The notes: generated by a model from the sequence alone, not told the origin. A stretch of DNA of 64,000 nucleotides from Rhodococcus oryzae (GCF_005049235.1 NZ_SUMD01000004.1:62001-126000), one strand, 5' to 3'. Shown: positions 46,594 through 54,498, numbered from the stretch's first letter. A program made the numbers and translations.

Positions 46594-46812
46594 GCCGGCG
46601 ACGGTGACCGCCCGTTGCTCCATCCGCGGCGCGGCTGGGTTTGCCCCTCCGGATTCGGTGGTCGGTTGGGGCGCAGGACGCCTACGCCCGGTCGGCTGAA
46701 ACATCTCGTTGCGGACCTCGGCGACCTCGGTCACGTCCATCCCGAGTTCGGACGAGATTTCACCCGCCAACGGTGCCATGCCCAGCCGCTGAGGAAGCGT
46801 CGCGACCGTCAT
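46576..46812 (-). CDS. Truncated SigF/SigB-type sigma-factor fragment (region 3 only)
   Basis: 78 residues. After the first four residues 'LPQRLGMAPLAGEISSELGM' aligns with sigma region 3 of SigF/SigB ('ELSQRLGRAPTASELAAALD' type) and 'DVTEVAEVRNEM' continues it. Regions 1.2, 2 and 4 are absent; the tail is Pro/Arg/Ala-rich. The ATG overlaps the RsbW stop by four bases, exactly where sigF begins after rsbW (usfX) in M. tuberculosis. It is probably an internal-deletion derivative of sigF; whether it still binds RsbW is unknown. Confidence 0.6.
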   Translation of the reverse strand: MTVATLPQRLGMAPLAGEISSELGMDVTEVAEVRNEMFQPTGRRRPAPQPTTESGGANPAAPRMEQRAVTVAGVCART

Positions 46813-47243
46813 CTTTTATCTCGAGACGGTGGTTCTTCATCCGCCGCGGCGCCCCTCTTATCGAACTCGACCGTTGTGAGGAACTCGTTTGCTTGCGCGC
46901 CGAGCGGTGCGTGCGTGACGGAAATCGAATCGGTCAGGACCCGCAGTACGTGCCAACCGAAGCCGTCCTCACGAGGGCGTCGCCCCGTGCGCGTGATCGT
47001 GGACACTCGCATGTGCAGCACCCCACCGCTCAATTCGTAGCGGCAGATCAGTTTCGCGTCGACCACTGCATCCTTGATAAGTTCCGAGCACACCTCGTCC
47101 ACCGCCAGCTTGACGTCGGAAACCTCATCGAGGTTGAACTCGCCCGACACGGCGATGGTTTCGGGCACCGCGCGCAGCACCGGCAGCTGCGCGAAGTCGG
47201 CGGACACGCGCAGTTCGACCGGCGCGCCCAGCGTTGCGCTCAC
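46809..47243 (-). CDS. RsbW/UsfX-type anti-sigma factor
   Basis: 144 residues of the GHKL serine-kinase fold. 'LDEVSDVKLAVDEVCSELI' and 'DGFGWHVLRVLTDSISV' match M. tuberculosis RsbW (UsfX) closely ('ADLRLAVDEVCTRLI', 'FSWHVLTALADDV'). The N-box asparagine of classical SpoIIAB is replaced, as in UsfX. GTG start overlaps the stop of an 8-codon upstream frame (47240-47266). A stress-sigma-like promoter lies about 95 bases upstream, which would close a feedback loop. Confidence 0.83.
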   Translation of the reverse strand: MSATLGAPVELRVSADFAQLPVLRAVPETIAVSGEFNLDEVSDVKLAVDEVCSELIKDAVVDAKLICRYELSGGVLHMRVSTITRTGRRPREDGFGWHVLRVLTDSISVTHAPLGAQANEFLTTVEFDKRGAAADEEPPSRDKR

Positions 47244-47339
47244 CTCCGGCAGTCGTTCGTTGTCATGAGCACTCCGTTGCGTCGTCGCTTTGATCTCGTC
47301 GTCACTCCGAAATCCCGGCCCCGCCCGATGAGCCGAAGG

Positions 47340-47364
47340 CTACCCACAGCGGTGACATTCCAAC
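47340..47364 (-). promoter_or_regulatory. Candidate stress-sigma promoter for RsbW
   Basis: On the minus strand, GTTG (47361-47364), 15 bases, GGGTAG (47340-47345). The M. tuberculosis usfX-sigF operon is transcribed from a SigF promoter of this kind. Apart from this site and the DUF4383 promoter the 365-base gap 47244-47608 holds no recognisable gene. Confidence 0.45.
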
Positions 47365-47524
47365 CCTCCGACGTCTCACTCTCGGGCCTTGCTCCGAGTG
47401 CCGTAGCTGCACAACTGGTGGGTGAGTGCCCCTCCGCGAAGAGCATGTATCCGATCAGTGCGGGCCCCAGGCCCTGGTCGAACAGGGTCTGCAGAAGTAC
47501 CTGCGTATGGGGTCCGCAATCGCG

Positions 47525-47549
47525 GTTCGGAGGCCGGTGGCTTGGGTAT
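47525..47549 (+). promoter_or_regulatory. Candidate stress-sigma promoter for DUF4383
   Basis: GTTC (47525-47528), 15 bases, GGGTAT (47544-47549), about 60 bases before the ATG at 47609. The GAGGAGG ribosome site lies between. Confidence 0.5.
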
Positions 47550-47608
47550 CCGCGAGGGCGGCCGAAAGGTCTCCGTCGTCCCGGAGGGGCAAACGAGGAG
47601 GTTCGGTG

Positions 47609-48079
47609 ATGTCACGGTCTCGGCTCGCGAGTGCCCTTCCTGTCCAGAAGGCTGCTCTCGTGTTCGCGTTGGTGTTCGTGACTGTCGGGTTGCTCGGTTT
47701 TGTGCCGGGCGTGACGACCGACTACGCCATGCTCGCCCTGGCCCATGATTCGCACGCTGAACTGTTCGGCGTGTTCGAGGTCTCGGTCCTGAACAACGTC
47801 GTGCATCTGGTGTTCGGCGTGGTCGGTGTCGCTTCGTGCCGATGGGTCGGCGCATCCGCGCTCTTCCTGGTGCTCGGGGGAATCATCAATCTGTTGTTCT
47901 GGGTCTACGGCCTGATTGTCGACGAAGAGTCAGGGGCGGACTTCTTGCCCACCAACCCGGCCGACTACTGGCTCCATTTCGGGCTGGGTCTGGCGATGAT
48001 CGCCGTCTTCTTCGCGACGCCGCGCCTCGGCACCACGGCCGCAACCGATCCGCATCTTCCGCATTCTCCGGTCGAGTGA
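47609..48079 (+). CDS. DUF4383 membrane protein
   Basis: 156 residues; ATG 47609 with GAGGAGG at 47595-47601. Four membrane helices with 'FGVFEVSVLNNVVHLVFGV', 'LVLGGIINLLFWVYGLIVD' and a loop 'NPADYWLHFGLGLAMIAVFF' (20 residues) are the DUF4383 pattern. Function unknown; often among stress-induced genes in actinobacteria. Confidence 0.85.
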   Translation: MSRSRLASALPVQKAALVFALVFVTVGLLGFVPGVTTDYAMLALAHDSHAELFGVFEVSVLNNVVHLVFGVVGVASCRWVGASALFLVLGGIINLLFWVYGLIVDEESGADFLPTNPADYWLHFGLGLAMIAVFFATPRLGTTAATDPHLPHSPVE

Positions 48080-48165
48080 CCGGGGCCCGTTATTTGCGCC
48101 AAACCCAGCGCGAGCATCGCCGACGTCACCGCAGCTGGGTACACACAACTGCGGATCGCGCGGTC

Positions 48166-48187
48166 GGCGTGGAGAGACCTCCACGCC
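48166..48187. terminator. Hairpin between convergent DUF4383 and YtxH copy 2
   Basis: GGCGTGGA (48166-48173) and TCCACGCC (48180-48187) form an 8-base-pair stem with a six-base loop, 20 bases from the end of the leftward gene. It can serve either strand. Confidence 0.5.
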
Positions 48188-48207
48188 ATGCCACGCCGTC
48201 TGGCTCC

Positions 48208-48561
48208 TCAGGGGGTGCGCTTGCCGCCCATCGGTGGTGAAACGGGCGGTTCCGCCGCCGGAGTTGGGGTCGCAGCTTCTTCCAGCGGCGCTCCGGCGGC
48301 GGAGGCGGTGATCGCGCTCGTGTCAGCGCCGTCAGCGCCGTGGTGGGTAGCCTTCTTCGCCAGGGCACCGACCTTCTGCTGCAGCTTCGGGGCCTTATCC
48401 TTCACGGTCTCCGTTGCGCCGCTCACCTTCTCCTTCACGGCGGGGTTGTGCCAAAGTTCGACGGACTGATCCCTCATCTTCTCGTAGGTTTGCCTGCCAG
48501 CCCGGGTTCCCAGAACGAAGCCCACGGCCGCCCCCGCTGCGAAGAACAACGTTTTCACCAT
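48208..48561 (-). CDS. YtxH-like small protein (copy 2)
   Basis: 117 residues from an ATG with GGGAG seven bases upstream. A short hydrophobic N-terminus ('TLFFAAGAAVGFVLGTRAG') with a Gly-x3-Gly pattern, then an amphipathic helix ('VKEKVSGATETVKDKAPKL') and an Ala/Pro-rich tail. General-stress YtxH family, role unknown. Confidence 0.75.
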   Translation of the reverse strand: MVKTLFFAAGAAVGFVLGTRAGRQTYEKMRDQSVELWHNPAVKEKVSGATETVKDKAPKLQQKVGALAKKATHHGADGADTSAITASAAGAPLEEAATPTPAAEPPVSPPMGGKRTP

Positions 48562-49201
48562 GACATCTCCCGATTGTTGTGTGAGACGGGCGGTCAGCCG
48601 GATCGTCGTCAGAACGCCCTGCTACGGCTATGCCCGCAGGCAGCCGAGTGCAAACCGCCGAAACGGGCGGTTGAGAAAGCAGCAGTTCAGAGTGCCGAGG
48701 GGACGTGTTCAGGGGAGATGCATCACCTTCCCTGCAAGGGCGAAGAGGAGCGGGCAAGCCTCACGGTGGGGATGCCCAGCGGAAGGAGGATGACCGTCAC
48801 CGGGAGGCTTGTCTGGCACGTGGTGACGTCCGCACAAATTGCGGGAGTATCAGCGACCTCAGCAGGTCACAATCAGCCGACCGCAAACCACCGATGTGTT
48901 TCACGAGGAATCAGCGAAGAGCAGGCTGCGGATTTCGCCCATCCACACGGGCCCGGGCCTCGGAAGACCGGGCCGTTGGCGTGTTGAAACCGCACCGTCA
49001 ATGTGAGGGGTTTGGTCCAGGCGTCAGGGGGAACCCGAAGGTTGAGGCCCTCCGGTGGGGGGCAATCGACCTGCGGCCCCTCGGGATGAACCACCCGATG
49101 GGGGCAGTCACGACATCGCACACTGGCGCCGCACAGATGCGAACAACCCTCGGCCCCCGCGCCCGCGCGGGCCGATCACCCAACAGAGAAGAAGTACCGC
49201 C
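48562..49201. other. 640-base stretch with a promoter but no convincing gene
   Basis: Its left end holds the YtxH copy 2 promoter candidate. A 65-residue frame at 48790-48987 starts at an ATG directly after GGAAGGAGG but has no family match and the spacing is too short. A 13-base word GAAACGGGCGGTT is shared with the end of the YtxH gene (48239-48251). I see no terminator or RNA gene. Confidence 0.45.
48630..48655 (-). promoter_or_regulatory. Candidate stress-sigma promoter for YtxH copy 2
   Basis: On the minus strand, GTTT (48652-48655), 16 bases, GGGCAT (48630-48635), about 70 bases before the ATG at 48561. Confidence 0.5.
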
Positions 49202-49396
49202 ATGAGCATCGGGAAGAAGCTTCGGCACAAGGCTGAAACCGCAGAGGGTGCAGCCAAGAAGACGGTCGGTAAGGCTCTCGGAAACGAACGCATGGAAGCA
49301 GAGGGGCGCGCAGACCAGGCCAAGGGCAACACCAAGCAAACCGGAGACAAGCTCAAGCAAGCGGGACAGAAGATCAAGCACGCCTTCAAACACTGA
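49202..49396 (+). CDS. CsbD family stress protein (copy 2)
   Basis: 64 residues. Core 'KTVGKALGNERMEAEGRAD' and 'QAKGNTKQTGDKLKQAG' repeat the CsbD copy 1 pattern. Lys/Ala-rich helix. Weak GAGAAG site before the ATG. It is followed after 60 bases by a small membrane protein, likely on the same transcript. Confidence 0.87.
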   Translation: MSIGKKLRHKAETAEGAAKKTVGKALGNERMEAEGRADQAKGNTKQTGDKLKQAGQKIKHAFKH

Positions 49397-49456
49397 CCCG
49401 CGCTCACACCGTTCGATACCCCATCCCCGGTCCCTCTCCCGAATCAGGTCGTCATC

Positions 49457-49612
49457 ATGTTCATTCTCGGAATCATCCTCGCCATCGTCGGCGCGGTTGC
49501 CAGCATTCCCGTCCTGTTGTACATCGGGGTCGCCCTTATCGTCATCGGCGTGGTGCTCGAGATCATGGGCATGACCGGCCACGCTGTGGCGGGCCGACGC
49601 CACTACTACTGA
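49457..49612 (+). CDS. Small two-helix membrane protein (DUF6131-like)
   Basis: 51 residues, almost all hydrophobic: 'MFILGIILAIVGAVASIPVL' then 'LYIGVALIVIGVVLEIMG', ending 'GRRHYY'. Small actinobacterial proteins of this type are filed as DUF6131. It is too short for many gene finders, but the ATG, composition and tail are convincing. Confidence 0.65.
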   Translation: MFILGIILAIVGAVASIPVLLYIGVALIVIGVVLEIMGMTGHAVAGRRHYY

Positions 49613-49699
49613 CCCAGTAGTCCGAGTTGTAGTTCACCGGACCCGACCGCGCCGCGACGTTCGAGGTGGGGGTAAAGGACCGGAATCTGGAGCAGACGC

Positions 49700-50920
49700 A
49701 TGGCGATCTCCGACATCAAGGAATACGCGCACCTCACCGCTGACGACGTCGAGGCGCTGCGCGCCGAACTGGACAGTATCCGGCAAGACGTCACTGAGTC
49801 GCTCGGCGAGAAGGACGCCAGATATATCCGCCGCACCATCGCCTTCCAACGGCTGCTCGATACGGCGGCCCGGTTGGTGATCCACGGTAGTAGGTCGCCG
49901 GCGGGGTGGATTCTCGGGGCGACGGCGCTCGGTGTGGCCAAGAGTGTGGAGAACATGGAGATCGGCCACAATGTCTGTCACGGGCAGTGGGACTGGATGA
50001 ACGACCCGGAAATCCACTCCAGCACCTGGGAATGGGACATGGTCGGGCTGTCGTCGCACTGGCGTTACTCCCACAACTACCGCCACCATGTGTTCAGCAA
50101 CGTTGTCGGGATGGACGATGACCTCGGCTACGGCGTCATCAGGATCACCCGCGACCAGCCATGGAAGCTGGACAATCTGTTGCAACCGGTGCGAAACCTG
50201 TTCTTGGCGGTGACATTCGAATGGGGCATCGCCCTGCACGACCTGTATTCCGAACAGGCCCGCGCCGACACAGACGCCGAGAAATCGGCGCATCGCAGAG
50301 CATTGATTGGGAAGATCGCCCGACAGACGGGAAAGGACTACCTGCTCATCCCCGCCCTCCGCGGACGCCGCTGGCGACGAACCCTCACGGCTAACCTGAC
50401 CGCTAACCTGCTGCGGAATGTGTGGGCGTACGTGGTGATCTTCTGCGGGCACTTTCCCGACGGAGCCGAGAAATTCACCCTCACTGAACTCGAGGACGAG
50501 AGCCGGGCGGAATGGTATCTGCGTCAGATGCTCGGCGCGGCGAACTTCCACGCCGGCCCGGTGTTGGCGTTCCTGAGCGGCAACCTCTGCTACCAGATCG
50601 AACATCACCTGTTTCCCGACCTCCCCAGCAACCGCTACGCGGGGATCTCCACCAAGGTGCGCGCCTTGTGCGAAAAGTACGACCTGCCGTACACCACCGG
50701 GTCGCTGGCACGGCAATACCTTCTGACGCTGCGGACCATCCATAAACTCGCCCTGCCCGACCGATTCCTGCGTGCGACCTCCGATGATGCGCCGGAAACG
50801 GCCTCCGAACTGAAATTCCGCCCATCGTTCCCGGTGCCCGCTGACGTCAACACCGAGCGACGGGTGGGACTGCGCACCGCCCTACGCAACGCGCCCGCCG
50901 GGACGAGGCGCCATCGGTAG
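49700..50920 (+). CDS. Membrane fatty acid (acyl-CoA or acyl-lipid) desaturase
   Basis: 406 residues. The three histidine boxes of the membrane di-iron desaturases are present: 'HNVCHGQWDW', 'HNYRHHVFSN' and 'QIEHHLFPDLP'. The QxxHH third box matches front-end or DesA3-like groups. Two hydrophobic stretches flank the boxes. Positional specificity cannot be told. It lies within the stress-gene run, in line with membrane adjustment under stress. Confidence 0.88.
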   Translation: MAISDIKEYAHLTADDVEALRAELDSIRQDVTESLGEKDARYIRRTIAFQRLLDTAARLVIHGSRSPAGWILGATALGVAKSVENMEIGHNVCHGQWDWMNDPEIHSSTWEWDMVGLSSHWRYSHNYRHHVFSNVVGMDDDLGYGVIRITRDQPWKLDNLLQPVRNLFLAVTFEWGIALHDLYSEQARADTDAEKSAHRRALIGKIARQTGKDYLLIPALRGRRWRRTLTANLTANLLRNVWAYVVIFCGHFPDGAEKFTLTELEDESRAEWYLRQMLGAANFHAGPVLAFLSGNLCYQIEHHLFPDLPSNRYAGISTKVRALCEKYDLPYTTGSLARQYLLTLRTIHKLALPDRFLRATSDDAPETASELKFRPSFPVPADVNTERRVGLRTALRNAPAGTRRHR

Positions 50921-51168
50921 ACAGGATCCGGGCATAGAACGTAATGGCGCGGTGGGCGGTGCCGCGGAACTCAGTGATGCCGATTGCCGCGCCTGCACCG
51001 CGGGCAACGGCCCAATGCCCGGAACGACCGCGGTGACCCCGTGCCCCTGATCCTGAGCGGTAGGCACCGGGCAACGTAGAGGGACTGCCAGTAGCCAGGT
51101 GGTCGATCAGCCACCGGTGACGCCGCGTTGGGGCGCCTCGTGTATGCCGGGTTCCTGCGCCGAATTGG

Positions 51169-51194
51169 GTTTCCGAGGATCGCCCTGCGGGTAA
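51169..51194 (+). promoter_or_regulatory. Candidate stress-sigma promoter at the head of the gas-vesicle region
   Basis: GTTT (51169-51172), 16 bases, GGGTAA (51189-51194). The ATG of the next gene is at 51204, so the transcript would start at or within a few bases of it and be leaderless. This is one of the three sites with a full GTTT -35 box. Confidence 0.55.
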
Positions 51195-51203
51195 CTGCTG
51201 TTT

Positions 51204-52112
51204 ATGGGTGCACGAGTTGGAACAAGCGGCCGGACACCGGTCACGTCGCACCGAGACGGCACGGTCGGCAACGCCAAGACCGCCGATGGTGACAGCCTGA
51301 ATGCGACCGCAAGAACCACGCCGACAGCCCGGCCATCCAAGACGGCGAAAAGGCCTGCGGCGTCCACCACAACAGGCACCGGGCGTCTGCCACGCAGGCG
51401 ACCGACGGCCACGCGGGCGACCACAGCCACCTCACGACGCAGCCCACGGCGGGCTGAACCCACATCGCAACGTAAGCGAACACACGACGCCGGCGACTCG
51501 ACGTCGGGCACGCCCCGGCGTCAGCGTCCCGACCGCACCACGCCCTCCGGGCGTGCGCCGGAGCGGACCACCACCGCGAAGCCGGCGGCCCGCAAGCGTC
51601 CTGGAGGCGAGGGGTCCCGCGCGTCCGCGCAGCGGCAGTCCACGTCACCGAGTCGCACACGACGACCGGACCCGTCAGCGAAGGAGACCGAACGCGGGGG
51701 GCCTGCCGACACCACACGGAGTTGGGTGCCGCGGCCGGTCGAGTCCGCCGTCGAGTGGCTGAATACCCAAATTCACCGGCTTCTGGAGAGCATGCGAGAT
51801 CGCAGCGCCGGGGTGACGAAAAAGTTCCAGCAGAAGATCCGGGAGTGGGTGGAAACCCTCGTCGAGGAGGTCGCACACGGCGGGGCGGGCATGAAAGCCG
51901 GACTCGAAGCCCTCAGGGCCGCCCTGACGGGTAAGAATCCTGTGTGGGCCGCGATCAAAGGTCTGGTGTCCGGGTTGAGCGGCAAGGCCAAGATCGCCCT
52001 GATTCTGCTCCTGGTCCTCGGAGTCCTTCTCGGGCCGGTGCTCCTCGTGGTCCTGCTGCTGGCCCTTCTTGCCATGGTGATCGTGGCGGCGGTGCGATCC
52101 GCGGCAGGCTGA
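51204..52112 (+). CDS. Unrecognised basic disordered protein with C-terminal membrane hairpin
   Basis: 302 residues. Residues 1 to about 165 are low-complexity, rich in Thr, Ser, Arg and Pro and strongly basic ('RKRPGGEGSRAS'). A helical segment follows ('SAVEWLNTQIHRLLESMRDR', 'KKFQQKIREWVETLVEEV'), then a very hydrophobic C-terminal hairpin ('KIALILLLVLGVLLGPVLL'). I know no family for it. It heads the gas-vesicle run behind a stress-type promoter and has no ribosome site, as expected for a leaderless gene. A role in gas-vesicle tethering or DNA/membrane contact is speculation. Confidence 0.7.
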   Translation: MGARVGTSGRTPVTSHRDGTVGNAKTADGDSLNATARTTPTARPSKTAKRPAASTTTGTGRLPRRRPTATRATTATSRRSPRRAEPTSQRKRTHDAGDSTSGTPRRQRPDRTTPSGRAPERTTTAKPAARKRPGGEGSRASAQRQSTSPSRTRRPDPSAKETERGGPADTTRSWVPRPVESAVEWLNTQIHRLLESMRDRSAGVTKKFQQKIREWVETLVEEVAHGGAGMKAGLEALRAALTGKNPVWAAIKGLVSGLSGKAKIALILLLVLGVLLGPVLLVVLLLALLAMVIVAAVRSAAG

Positions 52113-52133
52113 CCTGACCTGACCTGACCTGAT
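52109..52133 (+). repeat. CTGAC pentanucleotide repeat across a stop codon
   Basis: Four perfect CTGAC units (52109-52128) plus CTGAT; the stop codon TGA of the preceding gene is in the first unit. Slippage would alter only the 3' untranslated tract. Confidence 0.6.
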
Positions 52134-52359
52134 CGATCGGTGCGCGGGGCCGATTCGTGAGAAGGCGGCTCGCAGACTCCTCGGCATTGCGCAACCTGTG
52201 ATCACGAGCGAGGTCCTTGCTCGACGATGTTGGCCGAAAATGTGTTGTGGCGGTGGTTGAGCGTTGCCGGGTTGGGGTAGTCCGACACTGCACACGCCGA
52301 CCGCGCACGGTCTTGCGACACATCACCGAAGGCCGCGACGCGCTGCCGAAGTCAGCGTG

Positions 52360-52384
52360 GGGTGCGTGGCGACTACTCGGGTAA
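52360..52384 (+). promoter_or_regulatory. Candidate stress-sigma promoter for the gas-vesicle operon proper
   Basis: GGGT (52360-52363), 15 bases, GGGTAA (52379-52384). The ATG at 52398 is 13 bases past the -10 box, so the message would have a leader of only a few bases. Confidence 0.4.
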
Positions 52385-52397
52385 AAGGGGTTCGACG

Positions 52398-53084
52398 ATG
52401 AAGACCAAAGGTCAGGTGGCTGTGGCTGTCGGCGCGGGATATCTACTGGGCCGGACACGCAGAATGAAGATGGCGATGATGCTCGCGGCCGCGGGCGCAA
52501 CCGGACGCTTCCCCGGAGGACCGCGAGATTTGCTGGAACGCGGCACGAAAATGCTGGCGCACTCCCCGGAGCTCGCGAAGATCGGCGACACGGTCCGAGG
52601 AGAATTGGTGAACGCAGCGAAGGCAGCGGCGGTCACTGCTGCCAGCCAGCGCATCGACTCGCTGAGCAACCGGCTCCAATCGGGTGGCCAGGTGGTCACG
52701 GGAACCGTCAGTGACGTCACGGACACTGTCGATGATGTCACCAAAGTGGGGAGATTCGGGCGCAAGAAGCGCGCTCGTTCGCGGGCCGACGAGGAGGCCA
52801 CTGCCGACGAACAGCCGGAGAACGACTACGCGGACGAAGAAGACGAGGCCGACGACTACGAGGAGCCTGACGACGACGAGGTCGACGAGGAACCGACCCC
52901 ACCCAAACGCCCTGCGGCGCGCCGCAGGAGGACAAGCGGCAGCACCCGGCCCACCAGCAAGTCGGGGACCACGAAGTCCGACGAAGACCGCGATGACGAT
53001 GACGAAGCGGCTCCTGCCCGCAAACACAGGACTCGGGCCAAGGCCACGACGGACTCTGCGCCCGTCCGACGGGCACGGAGGTGA
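52398..53084 (+). CDS. Gas-vesicle operon protein with acidic/basic disordered tail (GvpY-like position)
   Basis: 228 residues. An N-terminal hydrophobic/glycine stretch ('VAVAVGAGYLLGRTRRMKMA') leads into a helical middle and then a striking tail: an acidic block of Asp/Glu (about residues 130-170), a basic block ('KRPAARRRRTSGSTRP'), another acidic run and a final basic end. Streptomyces gvp clusters carry two non-canonical genes called gvpY and gvpZ before gvpJ; this gene and the next occupy a similar place, but homology is not proven. Overlaps the next gene region by coupled starts. Confidence 0.65.
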   Translation: MKTKGQVAVAVGAGYLLGRTRRMKMAMMLAAAGATGRFPGGPRDLLERGTKMLAHSPELAKIGDTVRGELVNAAKAAAVTAASQRIDSLSNRLQSGGQVVTGTVSDVTDTVDDVTKVGRFGRKKRARSRADEEATADEQPENDYADEEDEADDYEEPDDDEVDEEPTPPKRPAARRRRTSGSTRPTSKSGTTKSDEDRDDDDEAAPARKHRTRAKATTDSAPVRRARR

Positions 53085-53089
53085 TGGCG

Positions 53090-54127
53090 ATGACGAACGC
53101 CACAAACAAGCTACGAGAGGCCGGACCAGGCGACGGGAACGGCTCGTCGAGCGTGCTGCAGGACGCGGTGCAGAGGTTGTTCGGCACTGTCGCGGACAAA
53201 GCGCTGTCCTCGGTCTCGGACAAGGTGCTGAACACCTCCGGTCGGCTCACTGAGTACGCCGAGGGCGGCGGCGGAGGTTTGCTCGCCGCGGTCACCGGTT
53301 CCGAGAAACTGGCCGAGGGCCAATCGCCGCTCAAAGCCGCACTCAATGGGGGCTGGGAGGGCACCAAGAACAAGGTCAAGGACAAGGTCAAGGACAAGGT
53401 CTCCGACGTCAAGGACGCGGTCACCGGCGGCCGCAATGGCGATGACGACGGTGGCAAGGGGAAGGGCAAGGGCAAGAAACTCAAGATCACCAACATCGTC
53501 GAATCGATCGACGTCGGTGTCCCCGTGCAACTCGCGTACGACCAATGGACGCAGTTCGCCGACTTCCCGTCATTCATGAAGAAGCTCGAACTGGTCGAGC
53601 AGGTCTCCGACGAAAAGCTGCAATGGAAGGCGCAGGTCTTCTGGTCGCACCGCACCTGGGAATCGATGATCATCGAGCAGGTCCCCGCCGAACGGATCGT
53701 CTGGCGTTCGAAGGGCGCCAAGGGATACGTCGACGGCGCCGTGACGTTCCACGAGCTGACTCCCGATCTCACCCGCATCCTCGTCGTGCTCGAGTATCAC
53801 CCGCAGGGCTTCTTCGAAAAGACGGGAAACATTTGGCGAGCCCAGGGTCGGCGAATGCGATTGGAGCTGAAGAACTTCCAACGTCATGTCATGACAAGTA
53901 CGGTTCTACATCCCGACGACGTCGAGGGCTGGCCCGGGGAAATCCGGGACGGTGAGGTGGTCGAGCCAGAGCAGGACGAGTACGAAATGGACACGGACGA
54001 GGACGCAGTCGAAGAGGACGAGGGCGCCGCTGAGGAGGACGAGGCGCCGCCGCCGAAACGCCGAGGCCGCCCGCGCAAGACCGCGGCCGCGCAGTCCGCC
54101 GGCTCAAAGCAAGGAGCCTCCCGATGA
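53090..54127 (+). CDS. SRPBCC-domain protein of the gas-vesicle operon, with AT-hook-like tail
   Basis: 345 residues from ATG 53090 (GGAGG 53077-53081); ATG 53084 is possible. A helical N-terminal part with Lys/Asp repeats ('[10 protein letters not shown]') leads to a START/SRPBCC domain at about residues 125-270 ('[20 protein letters not shown]', '[14 protein letters not shown]', '[17 protein letters not shown]'). An Asp/Glu tail ends in '[11 protein letters not shown]', an AT-hook-like motif. It overlaps gvpA by four bases. SRPBCC domains bind hydrophobic ligands, which would suit the hydrophobic vesicle shell, but that is inference. Confidence 0.75.
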   Translation: MTNATNKLREAGPGDGNGSSSVLQDAVQRLFGTVADKALSSVSDKVLNTSGRLTEYAEGGGGGLLAAVTGSEKLAEGQSPLKAALNGGWEGTKNKVKDKVKDKVSDVKDAVTGGRNGDDDGGKGKGKGKKLKITNIVESIDVGVPVQLAYDQWTQFADFPSFMKKLELVEQVSDEKLQWKAQVFWSHRTWESMIIEQVPAERIVWRSKGAKGYVDGAVTFHELTPDLTRILVVLEYHPQGFFEKTGNIWRAQGRRMRLELKNFQRHVMTSTVLHPDDVEGWPGEIRDGEVVEPEQDEYEMDTDEDAVEEDEGAAEEDEAPPPKRRGRPRKTAAAQSAGSKQGASR

Positions 54128-54498
54128 CCACCGGTGGGCCCAGCTCGAGCAGCCTCGCCGACGTCATCGACACCATCCTCGACAAAGGCATGGTCATCGA
54201 CGCGTACGTGCGGGTCTCGCTGGTCGGCATCGAGCTGCTGACGATCGACGCCCGCGTCGTCGTCGCCAGCGTCGACACGTATCTGCGATTCGCGGAGGCG
54301 GTGAACCGGCTCGAGATCGGCAGCGAGCCCAATGGCCTGACGGATCTGGTGGGGTCCGTGACCGAAGGCGGTGCCAGGTCGAAAACCAGGGGCGCGCTCG
54401 AGGCCGCCGGCGACAAACTCGGCGATCTCCTCGGCGGCGGAGACGAGGAATCCGAAGGCGAGCGAGTGCCGCGTAAATCCAGCCGAGAGGACACGTGA
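54124..54498 (+). CDS. gvpA: Gas vesicle major structural protein GvpA, with C-terminal extension
   Basis: 124 residues. Residues 7-65 match canonical GvpA closely: '[20 protein letters not shown]' then '[20 protein letters not shown]' and '[17 protein letters not shown]', the amphipathic helix-beta-beta-helix of the vesicle rib. A charged tail of about 55 residues follows, longer than in cyanobacterial GvpA (about 70 in all). ATG overlaps the preceding stop. Of the three GvpA-family genes here this one is nearest the structural protein. Confidence 0.88.
   Translation: MTTGGPSSSSLADVIDTILDKGMVIDAYVRVSLVGIELLTIDARVVVASVDTYLRFAEAVNRLEIGSEPNGLTDLVGSVTEGGARSKTRGALEAAGDKLGDLLGGGDEESEGERVPRKSSREDT

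Noticed and set aside
48790-48987. 65-residue frame after GGAAGGAGG
   Set aside because: The purine run touches the ATG, composition is not protein-like, and no homologous family comes to mind.
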